NCBI GenBank assembly: GCA_040879025.1
Contig: JBBDLF010000032.1
Span: 1-64,000 of the forward strand
From: JBBDLF01 sp040879025
GTDB taxonomy: Bacteria; Pseudomonadota; Gammaproteobacteria; Pseudomonadales; Pseudohongiellaceae
Length of the DNA: 64,000 nucleotides
Direction of reading: 5' to 3'
The number at the start of each line of letters is the position of its first letter. Positions within the stretch are counted from its first letter, which is position 1. Below the pieces are notes generated by a model, which was given only the letters and a program-made list of their open reading frames with translations, was not told where the DNA came from and did no database searches. Shown in pieces: positions 8,593 to 17,246 of this stretch. A program made the translations under genes and the position numbers.

Positions 8593-9850
8593 TACTTAAC
8601 TCCTCGAACACATACCCATGTTCTTCCGTCAGCCAGCTTAGATAAAGTCCGCTGGTATGCTTCACCAGCAATGGGTGATCAGAGGCCTCGCCGGTGGACA
8701 TGACGACCATTGGCTCGGACCAGGTAGCACCGTTGTCACTGGAAGAGATCAATCTCAGTTGCGTGTTCAACCCGTCGAAGCCCTTCCAAATCAGGTACAC
8801 ATTGCCCTTGAATTCCGCCAGCTGCGGATGGCCGGCGCCGGCCGCACCATCTACCTGACGCAAGTGCCTGATGGAAGCGCTGTCTGCTTCATATTGGGCG
8901 TAATATATGCCCGAGTGATTGCTTCCATTGCTGAACCAGCTGATGTGGTAGCTACCTTCCTCTGCAGCGGCCATGGCAGGACCGTGATGAGGGCACGCGT
9001 TTATTTGCCAGTCATCGTATGTAGCTCGGTTCTGGTTCTCCACGGCGCCGGTTGGTGTCAGTACCGCGAAGGCATGGTCTCGTGTTGTTTCATCGAATAT
9101 ATGCCTCCAAAAAATTGCCACTTGGTCATCACCATGCGGTGCCATGGCGATTCGGCAACATTCGCAGCTGTTGTTGGCGACCCGGAAATTTCGGGAAAAA
9201 GTTTCACCGCGGTCACTGGATACAGCATAGTAAGCCGCGGCACCGGCGTAGTCGTCACCACGCTCAAGAGACGCTTCCATATCCCGTTTGTCCAGCCAGA
9301 CGAGGTAGAGGTGTCCGGATTCCGTCAGCATAAGGCTTTCAAAACGGTGACCGGTGAATAAGTTATCATCATTAACTGTACGCGGTTCTGTGAAGGTTTT
9401 GCCGCCATCACTGGATTTCGAAAACCGGATTTCTCCGGTAAAGTTTGCCGAAGTTTTTCTGGTCCAGGAAAGATAAACATCGTCACCATCCACGATAATC
9501 TTGGGTCTGTTCTCTCCATTGAACTCGGCATCCTCTGGCGATGGATTAACCATTACCGGAAGTTCAAATCGCTGACCTCTGTCATGGGATTGGCTTATGT
9601 AAACATGCTCATCCTGTACAAATGTGACCCACAGGCGGCCATTCTCATCAAGTGTCGCACTGGGCGCTCCGCCGCAGTGTACTGAAATGACGGATGCATC
9701 ATCTTCAGAATTGGCCGCCGACTCCTGTATCGCTTCACAAGTATCCGCAACGAGGGGATCTGCCCCTGTCAGCAGGCATAGTGCCGCCCCAACGATAATG
9801 ATTTTTTGAAAGCGGTAACCTGAATATTTATTAAGCATTCTAAAATTCAT
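8579..9850 (-). CDS. Exported BNR/sialidase-like beta-propeller protein with CECC motif
   Basis: 423 residues with an N-terminal signal anchor/signal peptide (FQKIIIVGAALCLLTGADPLVA). Asp-box (BNR) repeats recur: SHDRGQRF, SSDGGKTF, SSDRGETF, SSDNGATW, marking a six-bladed sialidase-type propeller. Unlike true sialidases it has a cysteine cluster NSCECCRIAMAPHGD and a second NACPHHGPAMA motif, spaced about 60 residues apart, which could bind a metal or form a redox pair. Its start overlaps the end of the TonB receptor gene by 11 nt. An ATG four codons later (9838) is an equally possible start. The catalytic residues of sialidases are not evident, so enzyme activity should not be assumed. Confidence 0.75.
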   Translation of the reverse strand: MNFRMLNKYSGYRFQKIIIVGAALCLLTGADPLVADTCEAIQESAANSEDDASVISVHCGGAPSATLDENGRLWVTFVQDEHVYISQSHDRGQRFELPVMVNPSPEDAEFNGENRPKIIVDGDDVYLSWTRKTSANFTGEIRFSKSSDGGKTFTEPRTVNDDNLFTGHRFESLMLTESGHLYLVWLDKRDMEASLERGDDYAGAAAYYAVSSDRGETFSRNFRVANNSCECCRIAMAPHGDDQVAIFWRHIFDETTRDHAFAVLTPTGAVENQNRATYDDWQINACPHHGPAMAAAEEGSYHISWFSNGSNHSGIYYAQYEADSASIRHLRQVDGAAGAGHPQLAEFKGNVYLIWKGFDGLNTQLRLISSSDNGATWSEPMVVMSTGEASDHPLLVKHTSGLYLSWLTEEHGYVFEELSNANP

Positions 9851-12140
9851 AAGCCAGATTCACATAGTATGTTCGCCCGGGCCAGGGGTGGGCCACATAG
9901 GCGATTTCGTTTGTAAGGTTGTCCACGCCGATGCCCACGCTGGCCCCGGTATCAAAACGGTAGGTTGATTTGAAACCAATACGCGTGTACGGATCCTGCG
10001 CGCCATAGACGCCCTCTTCCCGGTCGGTGTTGTCGTTGCGGCCAAAACTGTCGCTTGCATATTGCAGATTTACTCCCGCATCCCAGTTGTTATTCAGGTG
10101 GTAGGTGGCCAGAAGATTGCCACGCCATTCCGGCATGCGAGGATAGACATTGCCCTCGATCGCGGGGTTCGGTTTGTTCCGAACGATTTCCGAACCTGTG
10201 TAAACCAGGTTGAAGCGTACATCCAGACCGGACACGAATGCATCATCGGAATTAACAACCAATTCCGCGCCATGAGTTGCGACCTCATCCAACGGAATAA
10301 ATGTTCGCACTGAAAGCCCCCCGGGCAGGCTTTCGGCTTGGGACTCGATCACGTTATCAATGATTTCCTGGAACAGGTTCACGCGCACGTAACCACCGGG
10401 AATAGCGCGCTCGATCATCATGTTGTGGTGCACACCAGCTTCCGGTCTGAGCTCGGGGTTGGCAATACTGATCGTGTTGTAGGCCTCATATTGACTGAAC
10501 AATTCTTCAACTATGGGGAATCGGTAAGCTCTTCCAAATGAGTAGGCAAACCGCCAGTCAATAGTGGGTTGATAGGCCAGGGAAAACTTCGGTGAAATTT
10601 CTCTGGCTGACGTTGTCGGCACCGTGACCAGGTCAAACGCGGCGGTACTGGAATTATCGTCTGAATAATAGCCTCCGCTGCTTTCGAACGACTCCCATCG
10701 CGCACCGAAGCCCATGTCCCAGCGGTCGCTCACGTCCCAATTGGCCTGCGCAAACACGGCAGCGACTTCCGTCACTCCACCACTACGACTTGAGTAACCG
10801 TCGAATGACGCATTATTGTAATCTGACGAGTTGTATATATCGATATTGATTTCGTACTGTTCGTAACGGACGCCTGTCACCAGAGTCAGGCCTGGTAATG
10901 TCAAATCTTCAAAAGTAAATTTCACTTCCGCGCTTTGCCAGCCAGTATCGTCGAAGTCGGTGACTTGCCCGGCCGGAGTGAAAATTGGATCTGCGGGGTT
11001 CGCCAGGGAACTTCGGTTTTCATCCCGCAATATGCGAAAGTCATTGACATTCGCTTCCAGGGAAATGGTCTCGGTGACTGGCCCGCGCAGGCGCAAACCC
11101 AGCGACAGGCTGTCCCGCTGTAGCTTACTGACACCGAGCCGTGTGGCGGGAATTGCGATTGTGCGCCCGCCCTGAACGACATCGCCGCTCCAGACTGGTG
11201 ATCCTGTGCCATCCCTGGTATACGTGTTAGGCGAGTCAGAAGCCGTGAGGCGATCTTCGTAGGCAATATTCAACAACGTCATCCATTCACCAGTTTCATA
11301 TCCCAGTTTGACCTTGTAATTATCGGTAACTGTGTCAACGATACCGGTATCGCCAAACCACAGACGAGAAACGGAACGCTCGTCATTACCCGCAATGGCG
11401 CCTGAAACAGGGACCGGTGCATCCGCAGTGCTGTCGGCGGCGGGGTAAAACGTCTGCGGCTGGGACTGGTTTTCCAACCGGTTGTAGGAAAGGTAAGTAC
11501 TCAGATTGCCAATTCTGTCACCATAGGAAAAGAAGGACTTGTAGCCGGTGACGGTTTCATCGAAGCCATAGGCCTCGAACTGCTGCATGAAATAGCTGCT
11601 GTCAAAATTAAACTCTCTCTGCTGGGGTATCGCCGACTCGATCAATACCACTCCGCCCATCGCGTTACCGCTGTACTCGGCAGAATAAGGGCCATACAGC
11701 ACTTCTACCTGGGCGATTTCACTGGCAGAGATCATGGTCCACCGTGGGGCGCCATTCCAGCGTGATTCCAGCAGATTGTGCAGGGGCACGCCGTCGGCAA
11801 AAACCATGGAACGCGAGGTTTGAAACATATTGGAACCACGCATGCCCATCGTACCATTGGCATCACCAATGAAGCGACGGCGAATCACCAGGCTTGGCTC
11901 ATACTTCACCAGGTCTTCGGTGGTAGCCACATTAATGCTGACCATGTCCTGTTGGGTCAACATACTGCTGGGATGAGAGTCGGCCGCACGGGAAATGGAT
12001 TCACTCCCCCACACGACAATCTCCTCAATTTCCGATGATACGAGTTCAGGATTATCCGCCGCAAGCGCAAACTGTGCCAAGGCTGCCGCAACCTGGCTGA
12101 CGAAGAGCATTCTAGCGAATTTCACAAACCGGAAATTCAT
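9840..12140 (-). CDS. TonB-dependent outer-membrane receptor
   Basis: 766 residues: signal peptide to about residue 28, TonB-box-like EIEEIVVWG, plug domain with MGMRGSNMFQTSRSM, VFADGVPL and VEVLYGPYSAEYSGNAMGG (the conserved plug end), then a beta-barrel ending in YVNLAYEF with a C-terminal Phe. It imports an unknown substrate, such as a metal chelate, cobamide or oligomer, across the outer membrane using TonB. It is the first gene of a three-gene operon with the BNR and thioredoxin-like proteins. The plug is rich in Met, which fits copper-type receptors, but this is only suggestive. Confidence 0.88.
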   Translation of the reverse strand: MNFRFVKFARMLFVSQVAAALAQFALAADNPELVSSEIEEIVVWGSESISRAADSHPSSMLTQQDMVSINVATTEDLVKYEPSLVIRRRFIGDANGTMGMRGSNMFQTSRSMVFADGVPLHNLLESRWNGAPRWTMISASEIAQVEVLYGPYSAEYSGNAMGGVVLIESAIPQQREFNFDSSYFMQQFEAYGFDETVTGYKSFFSYGDRIGNLSTYLSYNRLENQSQPQTFYPAADSTADAPVPVSGAIAGNDERSVSRLWFGDTGIVDTVTDNYKVKLGYETGEWMTLLNIAYEDRLTASDSPNTYTRDGTGSPVWSGDVVQGGRTIAIPATRLGVSKLQRDSLSLGLRLRGPVTETISLEANVNDFRILRDENRSSLANPADPIFTPAGQVTDFDDTGWQSAEVKFTFEDLTLPGLTLVTGVRYEQYEINIDIYNSSDYNNASFDGYSSRSGGVTEVAAVFAQANWDVSDRWDMGFGARWESFESSGGYYSDDNSSTAAFDLVTVPTTSAREISPKFSLAYQPTIDWRFAYSFGRAYRFPIVEELFSQYEAYNTISIANPELRPEAGVHHNMMIERAIPGGYVRVNLFQEIIDNVIESQAESLPGGLSVRTFIPLDEVATHGAELVVNSDDAFVSGLDVRFNLVYTGSEIVRNKPNPAIEGNVYPRMPEWRGNLLATYHLNNNWDAGVNLQYASDSFGRNDNTDREEGVYGAQDPYTRIGFKSTYRFDTGASVGIGVDNLTNEIAYVAHPWPGRTYYVNLAYEF

Positions 12141-12323
12141 GGGTGTCCCAAATTAGAGTGATTGTTAGATTATTGTACGGAGACGGGGCGTGCGAGAGAA
12201 TGCGACATAGTGTCGCAGCCAACAACTGTAGGAGAGTCACGATCCGGGGTAACAGGTTCTTTGCTTTCCAAAGCAAAAACCGGCCCGCCTGAAGTGACTG
12301 CCCAGGTTCGATAAGGTGATTGG

Positions 12324-12388
12324 TTAAACGGGCCATTTCGCGGACGAAATGGCCCGTTTAAGTGCTATTGGGGCTCTCGAATAGCCCC
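12324..12388. terminator. Strong 17-bp hairpin plus smaller hairpin downstream of the peroxiredoxin gene
   Basis: TTAAACGGGCCATTTCG (12324-12340) pairs perfectly with 12345-12361 around a CGGA tetraloop. A second hairpin GGGGCT/AGCCCC (12370-12375 with 12383-12388) lies beside it. They sit between the peroxiredoxin stop (12435, minus strand) and the start of the TonB operon (12140). No long T-tract follows on the minus strand, so Rho-independent termination is possible but not certain; the hairpin could also protect the 3' end of the message. Confidence 0.5.
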
Positions 12389-12434
12389 CAACCCCGGAGA
12401 AGTTGGCGCTTTACGCGGGTCCGACCCGGTGCTG

Positions 12435-13034
12435 TCACAGGGTTCCCGAGTGTTCGGAAAGATAACTGGCAACACCTTCGTTGGTGGGTTTCATCCCTGT
12501 CTCGCCTTTCTTCCAACCGGCGGGACAGACCTCGCCATGTTCCTCGGTAAATTGCAATGCGTCCACCAGGCGGATCATCTCATCGACATCTCGACCCAAT
12601 GGCAGATTGTTCACCACGGTATGTTGAATAACACCGTCCCTGTCGATCAGAAACGACGCTCGTAGCGCCACGCCGTCCGGGTGGTCGACACCATAGGCTC
12701 GCACAATCTCGTGTTTCACATCCGACACAAGCGGAAATCCTATGCGACCGATGCCTCCCTTTTCCACGGGTGTTTCACGCCAGGCGTAGTGGGAGAACTG
12801 CGAATCGATGGACACGCCAATCACTTCAACACCGCGCTCGCGCAGAGCGTCCGCACGCTTGTCGTGGGCAATGATCTCCGACGGGCATACGAATGTGAAA
12901 TCCAGTGGATAGAAAAACAGGACCACATATTTGCCCCGATAATCGGACAGTGAGAAATTCTCCTTGAAACTGCCATCGGGCATCACGGCGGTCGCGGTGA
13001 AATCCGGTGCTTCCTGACATACTTTAACGCTCAT
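12435..13034 (-). CDS. Typical 2-Cys peroxiredoxin (AhpC/Prx1 class)
   Basis: 199 residues. The peroxidatic cysteine is C50 in DFTFVCPSE and the resolving cysteine C170 in GEVCPAGW. The GGIG segment of the GGLG motif is present but the C-terminal YF helix is missing, the robust form that resists over-oxidation. It reduces H2O2 and organic peroxides in the cytoplasm. Start chosen at 13034 because AAGGAG lies 8 nt upstream; an upstream in-frame ATG at 13127 lacks support. A Fur-like site lies about 110 nt upstream. The gene is monocistronic. Confidence 0.93.
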   Translation of the reverse strand: MSVKVCQEAPDFTATAVMPDGSFKENFSLSDYRGKYVVLFFYPLDFTFVCPSEIIAHDKRADALRERGVEVIGVSIDSQFSHYAWRETPVEKGGIGRIGFPLVSDVKHEIVRAYGVDHPDGVALRASFLIDRDGVIQHTVVNNLPLGRDVDEMIRLVDALQFTEEHGEVCPAGWKKGETGMKPTNEGVASYLSEHSGTL

Positions 13035-13142
13035 CGATAACTCCTTTTGTGAATAATACGTCCAGTGGAAAACCAAACTTGTCACAGCGGAGCGAGAATT
13101 CAGGGGCCGCCGCTGTCCGTTTTCCACACCTTGCTTTAATAC

Positions 13143-13163
13143 TAATACGAATCATTCTCATTT
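13143..13163 (-). promoter_or_regulatory. Possible Fur box upstream of the peroxiredoxin gene
   Basis: On the minus strand this reads AAATGAGAATGATTCGTATTA, which resembles the Fur 7-1-7 consensus: the first half-site matches well, the second only in part. Iron control of a peroxiredoxin would be sensible. It is a single match judged by eye. Confidence 0.35.
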
Positions 13164-13228
13164 GCAAGTAAAACCTTCCTGCGCAAACTTCATCGCCATC
13201 TGAGCCCCATCCCCGAACCACCCGATAG

Positions 13229-14515
13229 TCAAACCTGTGATTCAATCGTGCTGGAAACCCATTCCAGGACCCGTTCATACCACGGGCGATCAAGCCATTC
13301 CTGAAAGCTGACTTCAGAACTTCGGGCTTTGTCTTTTTCAAACTGGCTCAACATCTCCGCAGCAAATTCCCGGTTCAGGATGTTGACATTGTTCTCGTCG
13401 TTAAAGAGAAACGAGCGATTGTCAAAATTCGCTGATCCGATGCTGACCCAGCGCTCATCCACTATCAGCACCTTGGTGTGGTACAGGGTGGGATCGAATT
13501 TATAGATTCTGACACCGGCCTTGAGCAAATCGCCCCACTTGGCTGTTGACACCGCTTGCGTAATGGCTGAATCGCCATGTTCTCCCTGGGTGAGAACTTC
13601 AATCTCCACACCCCGGAGTCGAGCCTCCAGCAACGTATCCAGTAGAAAATCGTCCGGTACAAAATAAGGTGTTCCGATATAAACAGTTTCCTTCGCCGCG
13701 GCAATCGAAACCAGAAACAGTGTGCGAATACTTTCGGCGCCGCCCTCGGCCGAACTGTTGAACGCCTGGGCCATGATTTCACCCTCTGGCTTCAGCTTTG
13801 GAAAGAATTCATAACCCTGAATGATTTCCTGACGGGCCATCATCCAGTGATCAGCGAAGCCAGCCTGAAGTTGCGCCACGACGGGACCGCGGAATTCGAA
13901 GTGCGTCTCGCGCCAGTGGTTCTCGTCCTGGGCATCGCCCAGCCATTCATCTCCGATCCCCACGCCTCCGGTGAACCCGACCTTCCCGTCAGCAATCAAT
14001 AATTTTCGATGTGTTCTGTGATTGAGACGGTCCATGTTATACCACCTCACGGTACGGAACCGTTCCACCACGGCTCCCGCGTCCACCATCAGGTCAATCA
14101 GCGCTTCATCCATTCTGCTTGATCCCACTGCGTCAAGTAAAATGCGCACCTGAACCCCGTTCCGGGCACGCTCGGCAAGCGCTTCGGCAAAAATATCGGC
14201 GATGCTGCCTGTCCAGTAGACGAAGGTTTCAAAATTGATCGTGTATTCAGCCTGCCGGATGGCAGACAGCATGGCGGGGAAAATTTCATCGCCGTTGCGC
14301 AGCGGCGTGACGCTGTTGCCCTCGGTGAAGCCAGGTCCTAACAGGCTTTCCAAAGTACGGATAAAAAGCGGTTCGTTGACGCTGAAATCGGTGTCCAGCG
14401 GCCGGTTAATCCGGGGTGAGAAATTAACATAGTTAAGCACCAGTATCGTTGCGATAAGGGTGAGTGTCACAGTGAAGAAGCCAACCGCAATGCTGGCCCT
14501 GGTGATCCGTCGCAT
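13229..14515 (-). CDS. Phospholipase-D-family protein, cardiolipin-synthase-like
   Basis: 428 residues: an N-terminal membrane segment (ASIAVGFFTVTLTLIATILVLNYV) followed by two PLD domains. HKD motif 1 is HRTHRKLLIADGKVGFTGG and motif 2 is YHTKVLIVDERWVSIGSANF with the NR/FDNRS tail; both keep H, K and D. It probably joins phosphatidylglycerol molecules into cardiolipin or carries out a related transphosphatidylation at the inner membrane. It has one membrane helix where bacterial ClsA has two, nearer to ClsB/ClsC-like proteins. Confidence 0.82.
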   Translation of the reverse strand: MRRITRASIAVGFFTVTLTLIATILVLNYVNFSPRINRPLDTDFSVNEPLFIRTLESLLGPGFTEGNSVTPLRNGDEIFPAMLSAIRQAEYTINFETFVYWTGSIADIFAEALAERARNGVQVRILLDAVGSSRMDEALIDLMVDAGAVVERFRTVRWYNMDRLNHRTHRKLLIADGKVGFTGGVGIGDEWLGDAQDENHWRETHFEFRGPVVAQLQAGFADHWMMARQEIIQGYEFFPKLKPEGEIMAQAFNSSAEGGAESIRTLFLVSIAAAKETVYIGTPYFVPDDFLLDTLLEARLRGVEIEVLTQGEHGDSAITQAVSTAKWGDLLKAGVRIYKFDPTLYHTKVLIVDERWVSIGSANFDNRSFLFNDENNVNILNREFAAEMLSQFEKDKARSSEVSFQEWLDRPWYERVLEWVSSTIESQV

Positions 14516-14902
14516 CGGAAACGATCCTTCGTCATCCGTTGAGTTGTGGAGGATGGCCTTTGCCGGGACGGCGTCCTGTCACGCGCCTGGTTGATTTTTC
14601 CGGCGCATTTCGGGTGATGACTTCGACCATTTCCAGGCGTTACCCTGAACAGTACCCTTGGGACTCCGGCGGGTGTACAGACAAATCATAAACACCGGCT
14701 GCGAGTTATACAAGCAGCGGTCGGATCAACCGACCCCAGCGCAACCAACGGGAGTGGCGCGTCTGGTTGCGCTTGCCTCACCGGTTCGTTATTCTGCGTA
14801 CCCTTTCACACACCCTGGACGCACGCCCAGCACGCACACCCAGGAGGCACACCGGACGCGCCCCGGACACCCTTCCGGATCGTGAACACCGGAGCTCTTC
14901 GA
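14516..14902. other. 387-nt intergenic region with two perfect small hairpins before the GDT1 gene
   Basis: No gene is supported here. GGTCGG/CCGACC (14719-14724 with 14730-14735) and GCGCAACCA/TGGTTGCGC (14739-14747 with 14764-14772) are perfect inverted repeats lying in tandem. The following stretch (14810-14875) is C-rich with imperfect repeats of ACGCCCAGCACGCACACCC type. The hairpins could be a leader RNA of the downstream transporter; the manganese yybP-ykoY riboswitch consensus was looked for and not recognised. Confidence 0.4.
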
Positions 14903-15460
14903 TTGGAAGCATTTCTTGTATCCGCGTTAACTGTCGCCCTCGCGGAGATCGGCGACAAGACTCAATTGCTTTCCCTCTTGCTTGTCATTCGTTTTCAGCG
15001 TCGACTGAGTATCATTGCAGGCATCCTGCTGGCGACTGTTCTGAATCACGCCGCTTCAGCCTGGTTGGGACAGAGCGCGGCCGGGCTGCTCTCACCGGAG
15101 ATAATCAAGTGGGTAGTGGCCATCAGTTTTTTCGCCATCGCCTTATGGTCACTTGTTCCGGACAAAGCGCAGGAGGTGGGGGGGCCGGTCAACGGCTACG
15201 GCGCGTTTATCGCATCGACCATTCTGTTCTTTCTTGCGGAGATCGGTGACAAGACTCAGGTTGCAACAGTGATCCTGGCGGCACAATACCAGCAGGTGGT
15301 GCTTGTGACCGCCGGCACCACATTGGGCATGCTGGCCGCGAATGTGCCGGTAGTGATATTTGGACAACAACTGATGCAGCGGTTGCCGATAAGCGGTGCT
15401 CGCATTGCAGCGAGTACGGTTTTCTTTATTATGGGTGTCCTGACACTGGTGTTTGCATGA
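14903..15460 (+). CDS. GDT1/TMEM165-family cation transporter
   Basis: 185 residues with the family's two signature motifs, ALAEIGDKTQLLS near the N-terminus and FLAEIGDKTQVATV in the second half, and six predicted membrane segments as two inverted three-helix repeats. Bacterial members export Mn2+ or exchange Ca2+. The start is taken as TTG 14903, giving MEAFLVSALTVALAEIGDK as in the family, with GGAG 8 nt upstream; a GTG at 14882 in the same frame would add seven residues. A leader with two hairpins precedes it. Confidence 0.85.
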   Translation: MEAFLVSALTVALAEIGDKTQLLSLLLVIRFQRRLSIIAGILLATVLNHAASAWLGQSAAGLLSPEIIKWVVAISFFAIALWSLVPDKAQEVGGPVNGYGAFIASTILFFLAEIGDKTQVATVILAAQYQQVVLVTAGTTLGMLAANVPVVIFGQQLMQRLPISGARIAASTVFFIMGVLTLVFA

Positions 15461-15541
15461 ATACCTGTACCGTGTTCACGCCTTGATGAAAGGCAGATTA
15501 GTCAGTATCCTGCACAATAGCCACGGCACAGGAAACCTGAC

Positions 15542-17221
15542 TTGAAGTTATTTTTAACGAGCATCACACTTTTTTGCATGCTGACCTGGACCGGTTCCTG
15601 TGTGGCTGCCCCGGACAGAGTCAGCGATTTTGCTTTGCTGGATCAGACGGGCGAATTCCATCAATTGAGCCGCTATCGCCATCGCACCGCGCTGGTGTTG
15701 ATGTCGTGGTCTGACGACTGCGCCACCATGTCCGGACACGTCGAGCAACTGTCGGCATTACGCGATCAGTGGCGCGATCGTGGTTTCGAATTCATACTCC
15801 TGGATACCGGAAACCAGGACCGCGACGCATTGCGGCGGACGACCACCGGATTTCCAATACTGGATGACGAGGTTCAGGTAGTAGCCCGATCGCTGAACAT
15901 TTCCCATGCCGGCGAGGTGCTGGTGCTAAACCCTGATCGGCTGGCCGTATACTACCGCGGTCCGTTGCATGAGCAACTGGATACCGCCCTGGGCGCGGTG
16001 GCGGAACAGGAAGGAATTGAAGAAACCGTCAACCTGTCACTCGATGGCTGTCCGGTCGACTACTCCGCTTCCCTGGCTGACTCCACAGCGCCCGACTACA
16101 GCACCGAAGTGGCCCCCATCATCGTTGACAAATGCATCGAATGTCACCGCCGCGACGGCGTGGGGCCGTTTGCCCTCGACAGCCACGTTATGGTGATGGG
16201 CTGGTCTCCCATGATCAGGGAAGTGCTGCTGAACAAGCGCATGCCGCCTACCCAGGTTGATCCGCATATCGGTTTTTCCGCGGATGCGCGCTACCTAAGC
16301 GAGAAGGAACTGGAAACGCTGGTGCACTGGATCGACTCCGGCGCACCGCGTGGAGAGGGCACCGACGATCCGCTGGAGCGCGAATATCACACCGACCCGC
16401 ACTGGTCGCTGGGAGAGCCGGATATGATCGTGCAGGGACCGGCCAACGAAGTACCACCGACCGGAGTCATGGATTATATCTACGTTAATGTGGAACTGCC
16501 GTTTGACACGGGCAAATGGGTGCGGGCCGTGCAGTACAAGGCCGGCGATGAGTCTGTGCTTCATCACCTGATGACCTATGTCACCGCGCCGGGAGAAGAT
16601 TTTTTCGGCCCTGAACGGAACGAAACTTCGGTGACCAGGCGTTTTCTGTCGGGCTACGCTCCGGGGGACATTACTGCTCTTGAATTCCCCCAGGGTACAG
16701 GCGTGTTAATTCCCGCCGGCCATAGGCTGTCCATGCAATTCCATTACGTTACCAACGGTCGCGCGACAGTGGATGAAACACAACTGGGGCTTTATTTTTA
16801 TGACCAGCCTCCAGGAAAGGAATATCTGACCCAGGCTGTGTCGGAGCGGTTTGTTATTGCGCCCGGAGATCCGGACCATCATATTGAAGCCGAGCACACA
16901 TTCGATGGCGATGTAGTCATTACCGGCCTGCGCGCACACATGCACTTTCGAGGAAAGCGTATGAAGTTTTCAATGGAACGTGAAGACGGCAGTTGGCAAG
17001 ACCTGCTCAGCATCCCTGCCTATAACTATGGATGGCAACCCCAGTATCAACTGCATACGCCGGTACGGGTGCCGGCAGGTACCAGAATACGGGTAAACGG
17101 CGCCTTTGACAATTCCGAATCGAATCCGAACAACCCTGACCCTGCCAAGGAAGTCCCGTTTGGGCTGGACAGCTGGGACGAAATGTTCAGCGGCTATCTC
17201 TCTTTTTACGCCGCGGACTGA
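15542..17221 (+). CDS. Redoxin - cytochrome c-like - copper type II monooxygenase-like fusion protein
   Basis: 559 residues, exported (signal peptide MKLFLTSITLFCMLTWTGSCVAA). Residues about 25-170 form a redoxin/thioredoxin-like domain in which the usual CxxC is not present (MSWSDDCATMSG). At about residue 198 a heme or metal motif CIECHRRDGVGPF follows, with the partner motif RMPPTQVDPHIGF downstream. The C-terminal half has PHM/DBH-type copper-ligand segments: LHHLMTYV, LSMQFHYVTNG and LRAHMHFRGKRM. It may be a periplasmic copper/heme oxidoreductase; the substrate is unknown. Start TTG 15542 has AGGAAA about 6 nt upstream. Confidence 0.75.
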   Translation: MKLFLTSITLFCMLTWTGSCVAAPDRVSDFALLDQTGEFHQLSRYRHRTALVLMSWSDDCATMSGHVEQLSALRDQWRDRGFEFILLDTGNQDRDALRRTTTGFPILDDEVQVVARSLNISHAGEVLVLNPDRLAVYYRGPLHEQLDTALGAVAEQEGIEETVNLSLDGCPVDYSASLADSTAPDYSTEVAPIIVDKCIECHRRDGVGPFALDSHVMVMGWSPMIREVLLNKRMPPTQVDPHIGFSADARYLSEKELETLVHWIDSGAPRGEGTDDPLEREYHTDPHWSLGEPDMIVQGPANEVPPTGVMDYIYVNVELPFDTGKWVRAVQYKAGDESVLHHLMTYVTAPGEDFFGPERNETSVTRRFLSGYAPGDITALEFPQGTGVLIPAGHRLSMQFHYVTNGRATVDETQLGLYFYDQPPGKEYLTQAVSERFVIAPGDPDHHIEAEHTFDGDVVITGLRAHMHFRGKRMKFSMEREDGSWQDLLSIPAYNYGWQPQYQLHTPVRVPAGTRIRVNGAFDNSESNPNNPDPAKEVPFGLDSWDEMFSGYLSFYAAD

Positions 17222-17246
17222 TCGGCTGCTTTGCGATACCCGTTGG

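Noticed and set aside
12140..12148. GGACACCCA match directly before the TonB-receptor ATG
   Set aside because: A single 9-mer with a different tenth base, no cluster around it; expected about once by chance in this window.
14516..14902. Manganese yybP-ykoY riboswitch upstream of the GDT1 gene
   Set aside because: The conserved core sequences were not found, only unrelated hairpins.
15432..15440. TGGGTGTCC inside the GDT1 gene; similar 9-mers at 24790 and 31941
   Set aside because: Isolated 9-mers within conserved coding sequence, explained by codon choice.
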